NCBI GenBank assembly: GCA_030035585.1
Contig: CM057461.1
Coordinates: forward strand, 166,543,624-166,607,623
Source: Dugong dugon
Taxonomy: Eukaryota > Chordata > Mammalia > Sirenia > Dugongidae
Length of the DNA: 64,000 nucleotides
Reading direction: 5' to 3'
The notes under the pieces: generated by a model
What the model saw: only the letters and a program-made list of their open reading frames with translations
What the model was told of the DNA's origin: nothing
Databases searched by the model: none
Shown here: positions 43,155 through 53,470 of the stretch, piece after piece
How positions within the stretch are numbered: position 1 is the first letter of the stretch
Layout of the letters: every line of letters starts with the position of its first letter
Position numbers and translations under genes: made by a program

Positions 43155-44204
43155 TTTCTTTTTCATACTTTTTTTTTTAATTGTACTTTAGGTGAAGGTT
43201 TACAGAACAAATAGTTTCTCATTAAACAGTCAGTACACGTATTGTTTTATGACATTGGTTAACAACTCCATGACATGTCAACACTCTCCCTTTTTGACCT
43301 TTTTTTTTTTTTTTTGTGAAAATATACATAGCCAAAGATACACCATTTCAAAAATTTCTACATGCACAATTCAGTGACATTGATTATGTTCTTCCAGTTG
43401 TGCTCCTATTCTCACTTTAGATGAAGGTTTACGGAACAAAATAGTTTCTCTTTAAACAGTTAGTACACGTGTTGCCCTGTGACAATGGTTAACAACCCCA
43501 CTAGATGTCAACAATGTCCTTACTCAACCTTGGGTTCCTATCACCAGCTTTCCTGTCCCCTTCTGCCTTCTAGTCCTTGTCCCTGGACTGCTGTGCCTCA
43601 TTAGTCCTGTTTTGTTTTATGGGGTGTCCATTCCACAGCTGAACAGTGAAACTCGGAAGTGACTTCACCACTGAGTTAAAAGGGTGTCTGGGGGCCATAC
43701 TCTCGGGGTTTCTCCAGTCTCTTTCAGGCCAGTAAATCTGGTCTTTTTTGTGTGTGTTAGAATTTTGTTCTACACCTTCCTCCAGCTCTGTCCAGAACCC
43801 TCTGTTGTGATCCCGGTCAGAGCAGTCAGTGGTGGTAGCCGGGCACCATCTAGCTGTACTGGACTCAGTCCAGTGGAGGCCTTGGTAGCTGTGGACAATT
43901 AGTCCTTTGGACTAATCTTTTCCTTGTATCCTGTTCTCTTCATTCGCCCTTGCTCTCAAAGGGATGAGAGCAGTGGAGTATCTTAGATGGCCGCTCACAG
44001 GCTTTTAAGACCCCAGACACTACTCACCAAGGTAGAATGTAGAGCATTGTCTTTATAAGCTGTGTCATGCCAACTGAGCTAGATGTTGCCCGAGACCATG
44101 GTCCCCAGAGCCCTCCGCCCAGCAATTCAGTCCCTCAGGGAGTCTGGATGTGTCTATGGAGCTTCCATGACCTTTCCTTGTACAAATATTCTGGCTTCCC
44201 CAGT
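43155..44204 (-). mobile_element. 5'-truncated L1 inside RTE, with second L1 3' end downstream
   Basis: Perfect 14-bp TSDs caacttgaactttc (43141-43154, 44205-44218) bound one insertion into the RTE. Reading the minus strand: L1 3'UTR (44204 to about 43410), a short 3' terminal segment ending in A15 (43302-43316), then a second, different L1 3' end (43300-43180) and a final A-rich tail. Only one TSD pair is present, so all of this arrived together. Confidence 0.88.
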
Positions 44205-44507
44205 CAACTTGAACTTTCATAAGAGCAATTGATGGTCTGATTTGCAGTCAGCCCCTCGTCTTGTTCTGACTCATGGTATTGAGCTTCTCCATCGTCTGTT
44301 TCTACAGATGCAGTTGATTTGATTCCTGTGTATTCCACCTGATGAGGTCCACATGTATAATCACCGTTTATGTTGTTGAAAAAAGGTATTTCCAATGAAT
44401 AGGTCATCGGTCTTGCACAATTCTATCACAGGATCTCCGGAATCGTTTCTATCATCAAGGCCATGTTTTCCAACTACCGATCCTTCTTTGTTTCCAACTT
44501 ATGTATT

Positions 44508-45113
44508 CTAATCATCAGTAATTATCAGTGAAACTTGATTGCATGTTTGATCAATTTCAGACTGCAGAAGTTGGTAAAAATCTTCAATTTCTTCATCTTT
44601 GGCATTAGTGGTCAGTGCATAAATTTGACTAATAGTCATATCTACTGGTCTTCCTTGTAGGTACATGGATATTATCCAATCATTGACAGTGTTGTGCTTC
44701 AGGATAGATCTTGAAATGTTCTTTTTGACAATGAATGTGATACTGTTCCTCTTCAATTTGTCATTCCCGGTATAGTAGATCATATGATTGTCTGAATCAA
44801 AATGGCCAATTCCAGTCCATTTCAGCTCACTAATGCCTAGGATACATATCTTCAAACATTCCATTTCATTTTTGATGATTTCCATTTTTCCTAGATTCAT
44901 ACTTCGTACATTCCACGTTATAATTACTAATGGATGTTTGCAGCTGTTTCTTCTCATTTTGAGTTGTGCCACATCATCACATGAAGGTCCCAAAAGCTTG
45001 ACGTCATCCATGTCATTAAGGTCAACTTTACTTTGAGGAGGCAGCTCTTCCCCAGTTGTATTATGAGTGCCTTTGAACCGGAGGGGCTTATCTTTTGGCA
45101 CTATATCAGACAA
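44508..45113 (-). pseudogene. RTE ORF, AP-endonuclease N-terminal part (201 codons)
   Basis: Longest clean RTE frame in the window. Residues WNVRSMN (Asn of the EEP fold), GISELKW (catalytic Glu) and the IYALTTNA region (normally Y-P-T-N-A) identify an APE-type endonuclease that nicks target DNA. The final LIITDD leads to the family's G-D-F/W-N-A motif but the frame then breaks. RTE proteins continue into reverse transcriptase; here that part is separated by interruptions and the nested L1. Confidence 0.85.
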
Positions 45114-45353
45114 TGTTCTGCTGCTATTTGTAATGTTTTTACTGGTCAGTTTTTTAAGAATTAGGTCACCAGGTCCTTCTTCCTAGTCTTAGTCTGGAAG
45201 CTCCACTGAAACCTGTCCACCATGAGTGTCCCTGCTGGTATTCGAAGTACCAGTAGCATAGCTTCCAGCATCACGGCAACTCAAAAGCCACCACAGTATG
45301 ACAAACCGACAGTAGAGTGGTAGAAAGCTCATTATCGAGATATAATAATTCAA

Positions 45354-46299
45354 TCACTTTGGCGCTTTGTGCTTTAGGTATACTGACTGCACATGCGTAA
45401 AATAATTTCACAAAACTCTTAAGAAAGAAAAAACCACATACACATACTGAAAATCATAACAGGAAGAATAATCATTTGTAATACTAGCAAATTAGTTAAT
45501 AAATTCGTATTCTGGTGCTTATACTTCTAACTTTTTCTATGTATAGTTTTTATATATTTTTTTCTTCATAAGTTTTTATATAAAATTTTAAGCATTAAGC
45601 GCACGTGTATGTAATACTTGAAGCTCACTTAATGTATCATGAATGTTTTCTCAAAATTCTGTGAAATCCTTCACTGGCATCTCTGGCAATCACACTTTTG
45701 ATAGTGTTGGACTCTACTCCTTGCTTCACTTTCTTGGCCTAAGGGTTGAACATTTATTTTTCTTTTTAAAAAGAAAAAGCAGATTTCAGTTTATACCAGT
45801 AGGTGTCATCCATTCCCATGAAGCACAACCCAGGACACCAAACATAAATTGACTCAAGACTTAATAATTTTTACCAAATTCCAGTGTTCTGTCCTCGCCT
45901 ATTTGAGCCCTTTAGATGAAGGGAATTTAGACTCTGAATAGAATTTACAGATGATGCTACCTTGGCCCTCAAAGTACATGTACAGAAAACAAACAAACAA
46001 AAGTAGTGTTAAGATAGAATGAACTTCATAGGTTTGGAGTTAATATTTTACATCTTAAAAATACATCAATTACTGGGGAGACATTATTAAAATCTTGCTC
46101 TGAATAGCCACCCAAAAACGGTAAATGATGCTGCTAGCTATCATGTTTTTCTGAAAGAGGGTCACCTGTCTTAATTTTGTGTACAAAAACTCAAGGTGAG
46201 GCAAAAATGTTATGAGATGTTTTTAAGATATAATTAAACTATCAAGAAGTCATGAGATAAAAAAAGGTAACACTTAGATTTTCTGTATCACGTTATAGT
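45354..46299. other. Unique intergenic DNA
   Basis: AT-rich and without a recognised repeat. The 69-codon frame at 45643 has no support. Confidence 0.45.
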
Positions 46300-46440
46300 G
46301 CTTAAAAGCTTTCAAATAGATAACCTTTTCATCTTCACAAGAATCCCGTGAGGTAACAGAGGACTGAGTTGATCAGAAAGTTTCCGTATGCTGCCCAGGG
46401 CCACACAGCTGATAAGCGGGGGAGCCCTGTCTAGAACCAA
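46300..46440 (-). repeat. MIR SINE
   Basis: 'cttcacaagaatcccgtgaggtaac' and 'ctgcccagggccacacagctgataagcggg', in antisense. Confidence 0.8.
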
Positions 46441-47029
46441 AGTCTCCTGACTTTATGTGCGTACGTATTTGTATGTATTGCCCAATGAGTGTTATCCTTT
46501 AAAGCAGAGGTTAAAAATTCACCTTCCAAGGGCCAGACTGGTTCTTCAGCTCTGTTTTGTTTGCCTTCCATAGTGTTAGCTCACACTGTATTGAAATTTT
46601 TTAAAAATAAATTGTAAACTTTAAAAATTAGAATATTTCCCACAAAAACTAGACTTCCATGCTTATTTGCAAAACCGGAAGATACGATTACATTGCGCTC
46701 ACATTCCCTTGTGGCCTTGTACAGCTGGAGCTGAGTAGCTGCTTCTCCTGTGAGTGCACTAGTTTGCCCCAGGGCCCACCACTCCCTATTGCCTTATACC
46801 CGGCCCACTTCATTAATTTTTTCTATCTGCGTGGTCCCTGTAGGCATATGAGTTTTTGAGTCCTTTAAGTTACAGTCTTTTAGGGAAAACTTATTCTGAC
46901 AATGCTATTATAGTTCAAAGCATTTTGGAACAGCTTTCAGAATCAGATTAAGAGTCGCACAAGAATGTGGTAGAAACATTTCATCCCATTTACTTTTTTT
47001 TTTCTTGTTGTCTGTTCACAATTTATAAA

Positions 47030-47165
47030 ATACTTTAACACATATTATTTTGTTAATCATCATAGCAAATTTCAGTGATAGCTATCATTATCTACACTTT
47101 ACAGATAAATAAGGGGAGCCCAGAGAAGTAGATCACATTTCATAAGTTCATATCGCTTGTGATTT
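47030..47165 (-). repeat. MIR SINE
   Basis: 'cattatctacactttacagataaataagg' and 'gcccagagaagtagatcac', in antisense. The stretch 46441-47029 holds nothing recognised except a possible decayed hAT fragment near 46510-46640. Confidence 0.65.
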
Positions 47166-47176
47166 TTAAAAAAAAA

Positions 47177-47323
47177 ATTGTTATTGTATACTGTGGAGTG
47201 GATTCCGACTCATAGCGACCCTATAGGACAGAGTAGAACTGCCCCATACTGTTTCCAAGGAGCGCCTGGTGGATTCGAACTGCCAGCATTTTGGTTAGCA
47301 GCCATAGCATCACCAGGGCTCCT
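47177..47323 (-). repeat. AfroSINE, short form
   Basis: 'gtggagtggattccgactcatagcgaccc' to 'catcaccagggctcc'. It lacks part of the A-box complement (cttaaccactgcg). Confidence 0.92.
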
Positions 47324-48664
47324 TAATTAACAAGTGATATTATGTGCTTGATCACTCAGAAGAGTATAAAGAATGAGGAAAGTAACTTAAACAAAATGGC
47401 TCTTAGTTCTCGCAACTCAATCAGTATTGGTTGGTACTGTGTCCGTGGAAGTTGTTAAGTAAGGGAGCAAAGAATAATTAGATTTATATTTTGCAAAGAT
47501 TCCTCTGGTGGCAGTGTGGAGACATACTGAAGCAGGACGAGAGTGAGGACAGAAAGACCAGACAGTAGGCTGTCCAGGAGAGAGAAGATCAAGGCCTGAT
47601 GTGAGGAATTGACTGTAGGGATAGAGGGAAGAAAACAAGACTTGGAAGACAGCTAGGAAGTAGAATAATTAGGATTTATTGATGAATTATTGGGAGACAG
47701 AGAGCTAGTACCCAAGTTCCTGGCTGGTTAATGGGGTGGATGGTGGTGCCACTCAACAAAATAGGGAACGTAGGAGCAGAAGCAATTTGGTTAAGAAGAG
47801 CACTTCTTTTTGGATGTTTTCCCATTTCAGATGGCAAACCAGATTTAGACGAAGCGTAGGTATTTTCGGGGTGCTTTTTAACCCTATTTTTTGGACTCAG
47901 GGGCCCTGGTTGGTGGGTGGGCTCCTGCACACACACGAATGTTGTTCTCAGTAAGTTTCAAGCAATGCAACAGAAAGAACCTGTGGATGTCAGAAAAGCA
48001 AGCATGCAGCATTATGAACTCTGGTGCCTGCAAGGTAAGAAATAACAAACATTCTACTTTTACTGTAACTGACTTTCCATTCCCCACCCTCACCCCAGGC
48101 CTCTGCACACACAAATCAAAACCCTCTTAAGTCATGGAATTAAAAAAGAAAACAAGAAAAGCAAACAAAAAGGGCTTCCTGTGGGGTAAATGGAAATTTT
48201 TGCCCAGTTTATTTGCCTGGTACATGAAAAGTAGTTCTGAATATTTAAAACCACAAGTAATTGTATTCTTAACAAGTTTTGAGAAGGTAGAGGCATGGGA
48301 AGGATTACATATAGGGAGTCTTTGACATAAGGCACCATTTATACAGAAGCAAAGCCTGCTACCCTTTAAGATCAGTTAACACCAATTGTCCTGCAGAGAA
48401 GCGTGCTGGTTGGAAGAAAGCAAACAGATTTATATAAAAAAAACCACGCATGTGCAGTTGAACTAATGGTGAATTCTTGTGAACTAACGTTTCTCCCCTT
48501 GAAGTGGAAACACTGTATCTACATTTTGCTAGAAAATCTTTTTTTCTCTTTTTTGCATTAAAATATTTTGGGACATCATCTAGGACCTACGTACTCTTCC
48601 TTCTGCAAAATATGAGGCCAAACAATGATGCTACAAGTAATTTATGGCCAGATAAATGAGGACT
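47324..48664. other. Unique intergenic DNA, 1.3 kb
   Basis: No repeat recognised. Overlapping frames at 47676-48130 on both strands are unsupported. Confidence 0.45.
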
Positions 48665-48675
48665 AGTGTAAGGGT

Positions 48676-48839
48676 GGAGTCATGGTGGTGCAGTGGTTAA
48701 GAGCTACAGTGAGCTATGGCTGCTAATCAAAAGGTCGGCCATTCGAATCCACCAGCTGCTCCTTGGAAACCCTATGGGGCGGTTGTACTCTGTCCTATAG
48801 GGAAGCTATGAGTTGGAATCAACTCAGTGGCAACGAGTT
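48676..48839 (+). repeat. AfroSINE, short form
   Basis: 'gagtcatggtggtgcagtgg' with a 10-base extra piece after 'taagagct'. TSD-like flanks tagtgtaagg and tagtgtgaagg. Confidence 0.9.
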
Positions 48840-48869
48840 TAGTGTGAAGGTGTCACCTGGAAACTTAGA

Positions 48870-49095
48870 GTGTGGATTTTGAAGTTTCATTGTCTGTGTT
48901 TACCCCTGCTCAGTCACTTCTCAGCTGTGTGACCCTGGGCAAGTTACTTAATCTCTTTCTCATTTCCTCATCTATAAAAGGCGAATAACAGTGCAGTCTA
49001 CCTCATAGGGTTGTTGTGAGAACTGAATAAGATAATTCATGTGAAGACAGTGTCTAGTACATAGTTTGTACTCAGTAAATGTTAATTATTCGGTT
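48870..49095 (+). repeat. MIR SINE, well preserved
   Basis: 'cacttctcagctgtgtgaccctgggcaagttacttaatctc', then 'catagggttgttgtgagaactgaataag' and 'tagtttgtactcagtaaatg': nearly the full MIR. Confidence 0.9.
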
Positions 49096-49794
49096 CCTGC
49101 CCTGTTTCTTCCTCTGGGCCACTGCAGCTGAGCTCTAGAATATGTGGCAACTTTTATCACTTGACGACAAAGTGCCCTATGCTTCGTTCCACAGCTAGGC
49201 CACAGCTAGGTGAGGAAAAGTGAATGATTCACCTCTGTCCTCTGTTTGCTAAAAGAGGACTCAGCCCAACAGTGGGTCTGGGAGCATCTCCTCTTGATGC
49301 TGTCAAGAGACAGAGTGGAAGGGAAGGGGACGGAAGGAAATCAGGGTAGCAGGGGTTGGGGGGCCCAATCTTCACTGCTCAGGCAGCTCAGCACCGCAAC
49401 TAGCTTCTTTTGCAACCACTGCTGAGGCCCAGGCATCTTAAAAAAGGTACCTAGGGGAAGCCCTTGCAGCTGGAAGGAACTCACTACAGGATCAATTTCC
49501 TAATTTACCTTTCAAATGCCCTGGCTCTGGTCAAGTCTCCCTAATCACTGTTTCTATTACTCCAGATGTGGATTCTGTTCCAGGGTCTGGATATTTTGGA
49601 CTGACACCTTGGTTGTGCTGCCCAACCTTAGATTTCAGCTTCTCCTCTGGATGCCATCTCTGCAAACTGAGAGTCAGTCCTGCCTGGCCACTCTCTGGAA
49701 GCCCAGCCTGGATCCAGAATCCTAGAAGCTGGTTTAGACCTCATGAGGGCAGGATCAACAGGCCTTAGCATGAATGATTCCACCTGCTTTGGCT
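49096..49794. other. Unique intergenic DNA
   Basis: No repeat or gene recognised. G/C content is somewhat higher than nearby. Confidence 0.45.
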
Positions 49795-49985
49795 AAGAGT
49801 GAGAACTCTGGAGCCAGAATCCCCAAATCCTAGCACTGCCACTTACTAACTGTATGACCTTGGAGCAGTTCCTTTACCACTCTATGTCTCAGTTTTCCTC
49901 ATCTGTAAAATGGGGAGAGTAGTAGTCCCTGCCTCCAGCGGTTGTTAACAGGCTTAAAGGAGTTAATACATGTATAAGACATAAT
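49795..49985 (+). repeat. MIR SINE
   Basis: 'cactgccacttactaactgtatgaccttggagcagttcc', 'catctgtaaaatggggagagtagtag', in sense orientation. Confidence 0.88.
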
Positions 49986-50089
49986 CTAAATATACAATAC
50001 ACTTAAATACATGTAAAACAATGAAAACTTAATAATATTAGCTATGTTTATGATATTTTATATATATTAAGATATACTGTATATTATTT

Positions 50090-50258
50090 GGATACCTGGT
50101 GGCATAGTGCTTAAGAGCTCAGGCTACTAACCAAAAGATCGATGGTTCAAATCCACCAGCCACTCCTTGGAAACCCTATGGGGCAGTTCTACTCTGTCAT
50201 ATAGGGTCGCTATGAGTTGGAATTGAATCAATGGCACACAACAGCAACAACAACAACA
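50090..50258 (+). repeat. AfroSINE with RTE-type tail
   Basis: 'ggatacctggtggcatagtgc' to 'aatggcacacaacagcaacaac'; the (CAACAA) tail matches RTE 3' ends. Confidence 0.92.
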
Positions 50259-50595
50259 TATGTTATTTTACAATTAATTTTATATATGCTTTGCAATAAG
50301 ATCTATTATTTCATATAAAACATTTAAGTATATGTAAATATAATAATAATATATTATTACTATTATTATTATTGTTGTTGTTGTCTAGTCTATCTCCCTA
50401 CAGGGATAGAGAGACCATAGGTAGGCTTTTCAACTTTCTTTGCTTTCAACTGAGGCTATAGGTGCAGAATCCCTGGTTTCCTGGACTTTGTTGTGATATA
50501 CAGAGTAGGGTTTATTAGTTTAAAATTGACCCCATCATTTGGAAAATTATAATTTACAATAAATGCCATGCAAATATTATTTCTCAGAACCCTAT
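50259..50595. other. AT-rich DNA with (ATT)n/(TTG)n
   Basis: Simple repeat at about 50340-50385; the rest is unrecognised. Confidence 0.6.
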
Positions 50596-51120
50596 TGTCT
50601 TAGTTATCTAGTGCTGCTATAACAGAAATACCACAAGTGGATGGCTCCAATAAACAGAAGTTTATTCTCTCACAGTCTAGTAGGTTAGAAGTCTGAACTC
50701 AGGGTGTCAGCTCCAGGGGAAGGCTTTCTCTCTCTGTTGGCTCTGGAAGAGGGTCCTCATCATCAATCTTCCCCTGGTCTAGGAGTTTCTCCATGCAGGA
50801 ACCCGGGGCCCAAAGGACGCGCTCTGCTCCCAGCGCTGCTTTCTTGGTGGTATGAGATCCCAATGTCTCTCTGCTCCCTTCTCTCTTTTGTATCTCAGAA
50901 GAGATTGACTTAAACCACAACCTAATCTTGTAGATTGAGTCCTGCCTCATTAACATAGCTGCTACTAATCCCAGCTCATTAACGTCATAGAGGTAGGATT
51001 TACAATACACAGGAAAATCAGATCAGATGACAAAATGGCAGACAATCGCAGAATACTGGGAATCACAGACTAGCCAAGTTGACACATACAATTTTGGGGG
51101 GACACAATTCAATCCATGCA
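50596..51120 (-). repeat. Solo LTR, MaLR-like, fossil
   Basis: 525-bp minus-strand member of the 4804/17630/29882 family: 'tgtcttagttatctagtgct' at the left and 'gacacaattcaatccatgca' at the right. It includes the block 'ggcccaaaggacgcgctctgc' shared with 17900 and 5090. Flanks cctat/ctcat fit poorly. It lies ~720 bp upstream of the ICOS start codon. Confidence 0.87.
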
Positions 51121-51438
51121 CTCATGTTGCTCCTCTTCTGAATTTCTTCATTTCAATTTATGTAATAATTCTCTTTATTTCTTGTCTTATTCTATTCTTG
51201 TCTTATTTGCTCATCTCTGCAGCAAATAGCATAAGATAGAAGAGTGTCCAAATAAATGTATTATTCATCCTGTATTTTTAGATCCTGTTATTCCCAATAA
51301 CTATTGATTTAGAGAAGTAGAGCAGTTCTGAAAAGAATCGACATTGTCTCTTTAACTTGTTTTCTTGGAATTAGAATGAGGGTAAAGTTTTCCTCTGTCT
51401 TCCAAATCATCAATAATCCATGGATTAAGCACTTTCAC
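51121..51438. other. Unique DNA upstream of ICOS
   Basis: T-rich, no recognised repeat. It could hold distal promoter elements; nothing specific seen. Confidence 0.4.
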
Positions 51439-51452
51439 TCCATAAGCAATAA

Positions 51453-51647
51453 ACTTGTTACCATCAGGTTGATTCTAACTCACAGCAACCCTATCCGGCA
51501 GAGTAGAACTGCCCCATAGGGTTTCCAAGGCTGCAGCCTTTACAGAAGCAGACTACCACATCTTTCTCCTGCGGAGTGGCTGCTGGGTTCGAACCGCCGA
51601 CCTCGGTTAGCAGTCGAGCACTTAACCGCTGTGCCACTAGGGCTCCT
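51453..51647 (-). repeat. AfroSINE in the ICOS proximal promoter, perfect 14-bp TSD
   Basis: Minus-strand long-form SINE between tccataagcaataa (51439-51452) and tccataagcaataa (51648-51661). It ends 195 bp before the ICOS ATG. The B box (complement ggttcgaaccgcc, near 51587-51599) is preserved, while the region next to it has lost a few bases (gacctcggttagcag). TSD identity and retained CpGs suggest a fairly recent insertion. Confidence 0.96.
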
Positions 51648-51661
51648 TCCATAAGCAATAA

Positions 51662-51841
51662 TGCCTCCCACATAGCCGTTGACATCAATTAAGAGACACC
51701 TCATGACTTGATGGTAAGTGTGATATGACATAACCTCCACAAAACCCACTTCCTTTCCAGCAAATAGAAAACAGTTGAGAACATGAATTCACTATCGGCT
51801 GTGAACACTGAAGGAGGAGATTGAACGTGTTTCTGGCAAAC
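51662..51841 (+). promoter_or_regulatory. ICOS: ICOS proximal promoter and 5'UTR
   Basis: The 60 bases before the ATG (gaattcact ... gaacactgaa ... gtttctggcaaac) match my memory of the human ICOS 5'UTR closely. By that alignment transcription would start near 51775-51785. Upstream, cacttcctttcc (51747-51758) holds two GGAA cores on the minus strand, a form bound by ETS and NFAT factors, which fits an activated-T-cell gene; NFAT control of ICOS is reported for mouse and human. No clear TATA box is visible. Start site and factor binding are inference. Confidence 0.7.
51783..51824 (+). CDS. Possible 13-codon uORF in the ICOS 5'UTR
   Basis: ATG (A at -3) with the frame MNSLSAVNTEGGD and a TGA at 51822-51824, 17 bases before the ICOS start codon. 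The upstream ATG lies in 'aacatgaattcac'; as I recall, the human sequence has CTG at this place. It matters only if transcripts start upstream of 51783. Confidence 0.3.
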   Translation: MNSLSAVNTEGGD

Positions 51842-51899
51842 ATGAAGTCAGGCATCTGGTATTTCTTTCTCTTCTGCTTCCAAGCTGAAGCTCTAACAG
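51842..51899 (+). CDS. ICOS: ICOS coding exon 1 (signal peptide), partial gene
   Basis: ICOS is a CD28-family receptor on activated T cells. It binds ICOSLG, recruits PI3-kinase through a YMFM motif and supports follicular helper T cells. The 58-nt coding exon reads MKSGIWYFFLFC, then FQAEALT and the first base of a Gly codon. Human ICOS, from memory, starts MKSGLWYFFLFC and ends this exon ...LTG, also after 58 nt in phase 1. Residues 1-20 form a signal peptide: Lys at 2, a hydrophobic WYFFLFCF core, and cleavage expected after about residue 20. The exon is followed by CAG|GTAAGT, a consensus donor (GT at 51900-51901). The start context is gcaaacATGa. The exon is intact. The next exon (IgV domain) is not in the remaining 12.1 kb, in line with the long first intron of the human gene. 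Orientation and a repeat-rich upstream interval fit the CTLA4-ICOS order. Confidence 0.93.
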
Positions 51900-53029
51900 G
51901 TAAGTGGCCTATTGAATATTTTTTAAGTTATAATTGAAGTGAATATTGAGAAAAATAGAAAGTAGAAAAATTAAGCACCAAATAGAAAGTTTTTTTTTTT
52001 TGAAAGTAGGAACAATTGAAGAAGAGCCCAAGCACATGGCTAAGGGCACCGTGTCATCCATGTCACTGTCAACAGCACTGAGTTTGCCTTGCTGCCTTTG
52101 ATGCTGCGTTTTAGGATGGAAAAAAAAAAGTTGTTTCATCAGATCATTAAATTTTTAAATTACTCCCTTGGAGTTACCTGTCAGTGGATAAAGTAGAAGA
52201 GCGGCCTACTGTTCTCTGAGAAAGATGAAAGGCAAAATGACTGTGTCAACAGAATGAAAATTAAATACTCCTGGCATTTGGGCCGGGGATTTTTTTCTGT
52301 GGGAAAAAATAAAATGGGAGGGCTTTGAAAAGAAGGATTTTGATTTCAATCTTATCTGGATGTTTTCTTGTCTGCAATGCCCAGGCAGCCACAGAGTTTT
52401 TATTGACACAAAGTATCAGTGTTCCCCCAAAATATCAAGGAGAAGTGGATGATGTAAAAGCACTCCCTAGTTCTGTAAACGTTAAAACAAATTATTTCAA
52501 AAGATCGATTCTTTCTCTTGGAAATAGATATATAGCAACTCTATATGAGCAATTTAAATAATGGTATCTACAATTTAAATTAATGTGTTTCTTTTGCTTC
52601 TTACTCTGTAGATTTTTATATTGCCTTTATTTTCTCTTGAATTCTGAGCCATGTTCTCCTGGCTGGAAAAGAAAAATGAAATATTAAAAGGGAACTTCTA
52701 TTACTACTAAAAGCAAAAGAAAAACATTTAGTAGACATAATCTCACTTAGAAATAAATTTTGTAGTGGTACAAAGAAATAGGTTTTGCCTTTCTCTTCAA
52801 AACAATTTTTTTTTTAAAGCAGAGTGATCAGGTGTTTGATTTTGTGGTAGCTCAAGGTGGCTAATACGCCCTTAAGAGGAATGAGGAATGAGGATTTCAG
52901 GTCTACTTGTAAGAAGTACCAACAGCAGTTCTAGGTTACTGAAGTTACTTACTTGACTATGCCTTTTCTGTGACCTAAAAAAGTCCTGTAGCCATATGAA
53001 TGGCATATGAATAGTGTCTCTGAATTGCT
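51900..53029 (+). other. ICOS intron 1, 5' part
   Basis: Begins with the donor gtaagt. No repeat recognised; T- and A-runs at 51991-52001 and 52809-52817. A 78-codon frame at 52325-52561 starts with a signal-peptide-like stretch (MKRRILISILSGCFLVCNAQA), but there is no homologue I know and no splice context, so I treat it as chance. Confidence 0.7.
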
Positions 53030-53470
53030 ATTCATTCATTCATTCACTCATTCATTCAATCATGTGTCACTGAGTATCTTTCATGTAGAAGGCACTACTG
53101 CCAGCTACTATACTTACAATGATGAGCAAAACCAGGTCAGTTCCTGCTCTCATCATGAAGCTAGATGAATGGTTGGGAGAGAGACAGTAATCAAATAATC
53201 CCATGAATTAATGATAACTACAGGCAGATCCCAGTTGCATGAGAGACTGTAACAAAGGACTTGAGTAGACCGGGTGTGTGTGAATGGGGAGGGTGTTCAT
53301 CCAAGGCTTTTTTGTGGAAGTAGCACTAGAGTTGATATTTGAAGGACGAGTAGGAGTAAATGGGGAGAATGGTGTAGGGCTGGGAAAGAACAGTCCATGC
53401 CAAGGGAAGAGCAAGTACGAAGGACCTATGGTAGGAGTGAATGAAGTGAGAGATGGTAGTTGGAACCACG
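53030..53470 (+). repeat. L2 LINE 3' region
   Basis: (ATTC)n at 53030-53060, then 'gtcactgagtatctttcatgtagaaggcactactgccagc', 'cagttcctgctctcatcatgaagct' and 'agagttgatatttgaaggacgagtaggag'. Old L2 in sense orientation. It explains the long open frames on both strands at 53208-53676. Confidence 0.72.

Larger units (their letters stand above)
40928..45343 (-). mobile_element. RTE-clade LINE, near full length, with two nested insertions
   Basis: Minus-strand element from the 3' tail (ttgttgttaggtgccgttgag) to the 5' leader ('cttagtctggaagctcc', 'gcatagcttccagcatcac'). Imperfect 10-bp duplications aataatttaa (40918-40927) and aataattcaa (45344-45353) bound it. Without the nested AfroSINE (42151) and L1 (43155) it is ~3.2 kb, the expected RTE length. 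It encodes endonuclease then reverse transcriptase, but frames are interrupted at several points and the RT active site is altered, so it is dead. Confidence 0.93.

Noticed and set aside
52325-52561. 78-codon frame with a signal-peptide-like start just after ICOS exon 1.
   Set aside because: Not the ICOS IgV exon (no EINGS, no Ig cysteines or YYF-C motif) and no acceptor site; hydrophobic start is probably chance.
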